Assembly (NCBI GenBank): GCA_937906975.1
Contig: CALCUN010000016.1
Coordinates: forward strand, 1 to 27,408
Direction: 5' to 3'
Origin: an uncultured Bacteroidales bacterium
Lineage (GTDB): Bacteria > Bacteroidota > Bacteroidia > Bacteroidales > P3
DNA length: 27,408 bases
Shown here: piece after piece, positions 25,648 to 27,408 of the stretch
How the letters are laid out: each line of letters opens with the position of its first letter
Position numbering within the stretch: the first letter of the stretch is position 1
The notes under the pieces: generated by a model
Told to the model about the DNA's origin: nothing
The model's input: only the letters and a program-made list of their open reading frames with translations
Database searches by the model: none
Translations under genes and position numbers: made by a program

Positions 25648-25720
25648 TACTCCGTCCCAGATTCGAACTGGGGTTATCCGATAGAAAGTCGGATGGCTTA
25701 AACCGCTGGCCGAACGGAGC
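25648..25720 (-). tRNA. tRNA with UUC anticodon (Glu-type)
   Basis: 73 nt. Acceptor GCTCCGT/ACGGAGT, D stem GGC/GCC with GG, and T arm CCCAG-TTCGAAT-CTGGG. Anticodon stem TCCGA/TCGGA and loop CTTTCTA place TTC at 34-36. Position 37 is T, where a purine is expected. If the loop has slipped by one base the molecule could be something else, such as Arg(UCU). Confidence 0.75.
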
Positions 25721-25733
25721 ATATAAAATTAAA

Positions 25734-25756
25734 GGTCCCTGTTGTGCACAGGAACC
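25734..25756 (-). terminator. Possible terminator hairpin between the 35-codon ORF and the tRNA array
   Basis: A 9-bp stem (GGTTCCTGT pairing with ACAGGGACC, one G.U) with a small loop is followed on the minus strand by TTTAATTTTAT. It may end transcription after the small ORF, or act as a processing hairpin for the downstream tRNAs. Confidence 0.5.
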
Positions 25757-25785
25757 GTAAATTCTTCATACCTTAGGTAATTCGT

Positions 25786-25893
25786 TTACTTGAACCTATG
25801 CACTGAATTGTCAATCGCAAATACACGTTCTGCAAATACTGCAATACGTTCTGCTGCGAAGGCGACGATTTCAATGTTAAAGTTCTTATTCAT
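25786..25893 (-). CDS. 35-residue small protein, unknown function
   Basis: The frame starts MNKNFNIEIVAFAAERI and ends DNSVHRFK before TAA. A good Shine-Dalgarno site (AAAAGG, 8 bases before ATG) precedes it, unlike the bacterial genes in this window. The middle (about 7-26) reads as an amphipathic helix with two near-copies of AxxAERxxxFA spaced seven residues apart. GC content is higher than the surrounding phage-like DNA, as expected for a real coding stretch. I do not recognise a family. It lies upstream of the tRNA array on the same strand. Confidence 0.55.
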   Translation of the reverse strand: MNKNFNIEIVAFAAERIAVFAERVFAIDNSVHRFK

Positions 25894-25960
25894 TTTATTA
25901 CCTTTTATATTATATATAAAAATTTTTTTCCTGTTTTTGTTTTTTTAATTTATTGTTGCA

Positions 25961-26040
25961 AAAAAATAAACCCAGCCAATGGACTCCATCCAAAGTTTTA
26001 TGTCAGCGCTGCACCGGGTTTGTTTGATGCATCAATTTTA
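25961..26040 (-). ncRNA. Candidate small structured RNA ending in a terminator, downstream of promoter P2
   Basis: From the predicted P2 start near 26041, about 80 bases follow. They contain a 12-base palindrome (TTGATGCATCAA, 26024-26035). A structured segment comes next, closed by AAACCC (rc of 26016-26021) with GGGTTT (rc of 25968-25973), and it ends in TATTTTTTT. Inside are CAGCGCTG and two facing TGGA/TCCA segments. It may be a short untranslated RNA, or an attenuator ahead of the small ORF and tRNA array. Confidence 0.5.
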
Positions 26041-26047
26041 TGTTTAA

Positions 26048-26076
26048 AATATAGTAAAAAGATTTTGTTTTGTAAA
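26048..26076 (-). promoter_or_regulatory. Promoter P2, sigma70-type
   Basis: On the minus strand TTTACA (26071-26076), 17 bases, then TATATT (26048-26053). The whole region, including the preceding AAGGGG and the CTTTTTAC just before the -10 box, is nearly identical to P1 at 26416-26444. It is unlike the Bacteroidetes promoters on the left. Confidence 0.75.
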
Positions 26077-26098
26077 CCCCTTTAAAATATTTTTTTAA

Positions 26099-26210
26099 GA
26101 GACATGATGTGATTCGAACACATGACCCGCTGATTGGTATTCATTATAGGAACTTTATTTGCTTTAAGCGAAAAGTAATAAAGCTGCTCTACCACTGAGC
26201 TACATGTCTC
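26099..26210 (-). tRNA. tRNA gene interrupted by a 39-nt insert in the anticodon region (possibly Gly-UCC)
   Basis: The outer parts are a good tRNA: 8-bp acceptor GAGACATG/CATGTCTC, D arm GCTC-AGTGGTA-GAGC, and T arm ATGTG-TTCGAAT-CACAT. Between D arm and variable loop (GGGTC) there are 56 bases where a tRNA has 17. Removing 39 bases between positions 34 and 35 leaves the loop ATTCCAA (anticodon TCC), but the anticodon stem then has only three good pairs. A cut in the stem itself would give ACC instead. The insert contains the repeated two-helix motif (26146-26176). An 8-bp acceptor is unusual. Confidence 0.6.
26146..26176 (-). repeat. Two-helix RNA motif, copy in the first interrupted tRNA
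   Basis: Minus strand: outer helix ACTTT/AAAGT, 2-base TC and 4-base AAAT sides of an internal loop, inner hairpin GCT-TAA-AGC, then TCCTAT. 31 bases. Confidence 0.7.
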
Positions 26211-26219
26211 TTTTTATAG

Positions 26220-26335
26220 GCGGCGAGACTGGACTCGAACCAGCAACCCAAAGTACCCATTAAATAGGAATCATCGGTGCTAGAAGCGGATAATAAATTA
26301 TAAAACTTTTGCTCTACCATTGAGCTACCCGCCGC
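26220..26335 (-). tRNA. tRNA gene interrupted by a 43-nt insert in the anticodon loop (possibly Pro-UGG)
   Basis: 8-bp acceptor GCGGCGGG/CTCGCCGC (one G.U), D arm GCTC-AATGGTA-GAGC, and T arm GCTGG-TTCGAGT-CCAGT. A perfect anticodon stem AAAGT/ACTTT encloses 50 bases instead of 7. Removing 43 bases between positions 34 and 35 leaves TTTGGGT, a standard proline loop (UGG with G37). The insert holds the motif at 26264-26294. How, or whether, the insert is removed is unknown. Confidence 0.65.
26264..26294 (-). repeat. Two-helix RNA motif, copy in the second interrupted tRNA
   Basis: Minus strand: outer helix ATTAT/ATGAT (one U.G), internal loop CC / ACCG, inner hairpin GCT-TCT-AGC, then TCCTAT. 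31 bases, the same length as the copy at 26146-26176. Confidence 0.7.
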
Positions 26336-26341
26336 ATATGA

Positions 26342-26408
26342 GTTAAAGCGAAATGTATGAACTCATCGAAAAATAATGTTTTTTAATAGGAACATTCTTT
26401 GCTTTAAC
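26342..26408 (-). ncRNA. Structured leader RNA carrying a circularly permuted copy of the two-helix motif
   Basis: The first and last 8 bases (GTTAAAGC and GCTTTAAC) pair perfectly. Inside them lie the internal loop sides AAAG and TC, and the helix AATGT/ACATT, with TCCTAT directly after AATGT. These are the same parts as in the other copies, but here the inner helix is open at its end and the outer helix closes a loop of about 34 bases. Its 5' end coincides with the expected start point of promoter P1, and it precedes the interrupted tRNAs. Confidence 0.6.
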
Positions 26409-26415
26409 GGGTTTA

Positions 26416-26444
26416 AATATAGTAAAAAGATTTATTGTTGTAAA
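26416..26444 (-). promoter_or_regulatory. Promoter P1, sigma70-type, for the leader RNA and interrupted tRNAs
   Basis: On the minus strand TTTACA (26439-26444), 17 bases, then TATATT (26416-26421), with AAGGGG just upstream. It starts 10 bases past the stop of the ADP-ribosyltransferase-like gene. The expected start point is about 26409. Confidence 0.75.
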
Positions 26445-26453
26445 CCCCTTAAA

Positions 26454-27314
26454 TTAATTTTTTATATTACCCCAATCTAAAGGTTCTATAGAAACTATTT
26501 CAAGTTGGTTTGAATTTTTTATTCTAATTTCTTGTTCATTTGCAGTGTAAATATTTTCAAGTTCTCCACTAAATTCCCACCAATTAAAAAGAGTAGTAGG
26601 AACATCAATATTGTTTTTATTTTTTACTTTTGCAGTTATAATATATGGTGTTAGATTTCCTTCTTTATCTTCAGTTTCTGATGTAGAAATTTCTGCAAAA
26701 GTACCTGCGCAACTTTTAGAAATAGTCCAAGAAGTTCCAAGATTTTTATGTGTTTTTATAAATTCTTTTGGATTTACTGTTTCAGGTAAACCAATTCCAC
26801 GATAAATCTTTTGTGTACCTGTAATTACAGAATTAATAACTTTATAAAATTCTTTTAGATAGCCATTTAATAATATATTAAATATATTATCTATTTTTTC
26901 ATTAGATTTATCTTCTAATGCATCTTTAATCATGTTTATTAGATCAGACTTAGGTATTTTATATTTTCGTATAGCATTATTAAATGCAATAGAATAATCA
27001 TCTGGAAATTCTATTACATTATTTAATACTTCAATTTGACGTTTATATATTTCTTCTTTATCTCTTGTAAAAAATATTAATTCTTTAACATCGCCAAATG
27101 TCTGTAAAGAATGATCTGTTACTGTAGTATTACCAATTATATAAAATGGTCTACCATCATTAATATATGGTTTAGGCCTAGGATATTTAATTCCGAGATT
27201 AGAATGAATATCACCCTTTTTATGTTCTTCCCTATCAATATTTTTATATTTTAAAGTTATCTCAGTTAAATAGCCGTTTTTATTAAGTAATGATAATGCT
27301 TCATCGATATTCAT
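26454..27314 (-). CDS. Putative ADP-ribosyltransferase (R-S-E type, phage-like)
   Basis: The protein has 286 residues. The C-terminal half shows the three hallmarks of arginine-type mono-ADP-ribosyltransferases in order. They are KIYRGIGLP (Arg172, NAD binding), GTSWTISKSCAGTFA (STS-like motif at 195-199 followed by the usual Ala/Phe) and YTANEQEIRI (E260-x-E262, catalytic ExE). The N-terminal 165 residues are Lys- and Asn-rich and not recognised. T4-like phages carry Alt, ModA and ModB enzymes that modify host RNA polymerase, ribosomal proteins or other targets, so a host-takeover role is reasonable but inferred. It is preceded by a terminator and followed by promoter P1. Confidence 0.72.
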   Translation of the reverse strand: MNIDEALSLLNKNGYLTEITLKYKNIDREEHKKGDIHSNLGIKYPRPKPYINDGRPFYIIGNTTVTDHSLQTFGDVKELIFFTRDKEEIYKRQIEVLNNVIEFPDDYSIAFNNAIRKYKIPKSDLINMIKDALEDKSNEKIDNIFNILLNGYLKEFYKVINSVITGTQKIYRGIGLPETVNPKEFIKTHKNLGTSWTISKSCAGTFAEISTSETEDKEGNLTPYIITAKVKNKNNIDVPTTLFNWWEFSGELENIYTANEQEIRIKNSNQLEIVSIEPLDWGNIKN

Positions 27315-27330
27315 ATAATTATTTATAGAT

Positions 27331-27363
27331 TAATAAAAAAAGGGTTGACAATAGTCAACCCTT
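27331..27363 (-). terminator. Rho-independent terminator between tRNA-Thr and the ADP-ribosyltransferase-like gene
   Basis: A perfect 10-bp stem (AAGGGTTGAC/GTCAACCCTT, 27340-27349 with 27354-27363) with a 4-base loop is followed on the minus strand by TTTTTTATTA. Confidence 0.9.
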
Positions 27364-27367
27364 ATTA

Positions 27368-27408
27368 AGCTAGCAATCAGAATCGAACTGATAACCTATC
27401 GCTTACAA
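27368..27408 (-). tRNA. tRNA-Thr (UGU), 3' part only (window edge)
   Basis: Positions 33-73 are visible: TTGTAA of the anticodon loop (anticodon TGT), stem half GCGAT, variable loop AGGTT, T arm ATCAG-TTCGATT-CTGAT, acceptor half TGCTAGC and discriminator T. The 5' half lies outside the window. Confidence 0.75.

Noticed and set aside
26099..26335. The 8-bp acceptor with G opposite C73 suggested that both interrupted tRNAs are tRNA-His.
   Set aside because: No GTG anticodon can be formed in either gene under any insert boundary. The better fits are UCC and UGG.
26342..26408. A hammerhead ribozyme, because of the CGATGAG and permuted topology.
   Set aside because: The CUGANGA and GAAA core elements are not present in the required arrangement on either strand.
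23130..27408. A prophage integrated in birA.
   Set aside because: No integrase, no att-like repeat, and the nicotinamidase block is itself broken at the join. A chimera explains this better, though proof needs reads.

Overview
The window is a mosaic of three pieces of DNA. Positions 1 to about 23,130 look like one low-GC Bacteroidetes (Bacteroidales-like) chromosome segment. Two giant exported proteins there carry type IX secretion (T9SS) sorting domains, DUF4301 is present, and at least five promoters match the Bacteroidetes TTTG-N19/20-TAnnTTTG pattern. Positions about 23,130-23,525 are a visibly GC-richer 400-bp block holding most of a nicotinamidase-like gene. From about 23,525 to the end the DNA is very AT-rich and looks like phage: a tRNA array on the minus strand with homing endonucleases, an ADP-ribosyltransferase-like gene, sigma70-type promoters and Shine-Dalgarno-type start sites. 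birA and the nicotinamidase gene are both cut within a few bases of 23,130. I therefore think the right-hand part is joined to the Bacteroidetes segment by an assembly chimera, although this cannot be proved from sequence alone.

Bacterial part, left to right. A giant T9SS type-A cargo of at least 2,087 residues alternates Fn3 and jelly-roll (MAM/cleaved-adhesin-like) modules. Next come an M23-LysM peptidoglycan hydrolase, then glmS coupled to a DUF4301 gene by a TAATG overlap. A small NifX-like gene is divergent from glmS, and the two promoters interlock. A second giant cargo (1,762 residues) has about 28 cysteine-paired repeats and a type-B (CHU_C) sorting domain. AlkD-like DNA glycosylase, ferritin, folC and an O-antigen ligase-like membrane protein follow. 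An arcC-OTC-birA operon is last; the first two of its genes would turn citrulline into ornithine and ATP.

Phage-like part, transcribed right to left. The order is a partial tRNA-Thr, terminator, ADP-ribosyltransferase-like gene, promoter P1, structured leader, two interrupted tRNA genes, and promoter P2 (a copy of P1). A structured RNA/terminator and a 35-codon ORF follow. Then come tRNA-Glu, Ala, Ala, Phe and Ala, an HNH endonuclease, tRNA-Ala, tRNA-Glu, a tRNA-like minihelix, tRNA-Phe and a second endonuclease.

The most novel signal is a two-helix RNA motif found four times here. Its form is P1, a YC/ANNN internal loop, and P2, followed by UCCU. It sits inside the anticodon loops of two tRNA genes, replaces the D and anticodon arms of a 75-nt Ala-type tRNA-like gene, and appears in circularly permuted form at the predicted 5' end of the P1 transcript. 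Base pairs change together between copies while the internal-loop sizes stay fixed.
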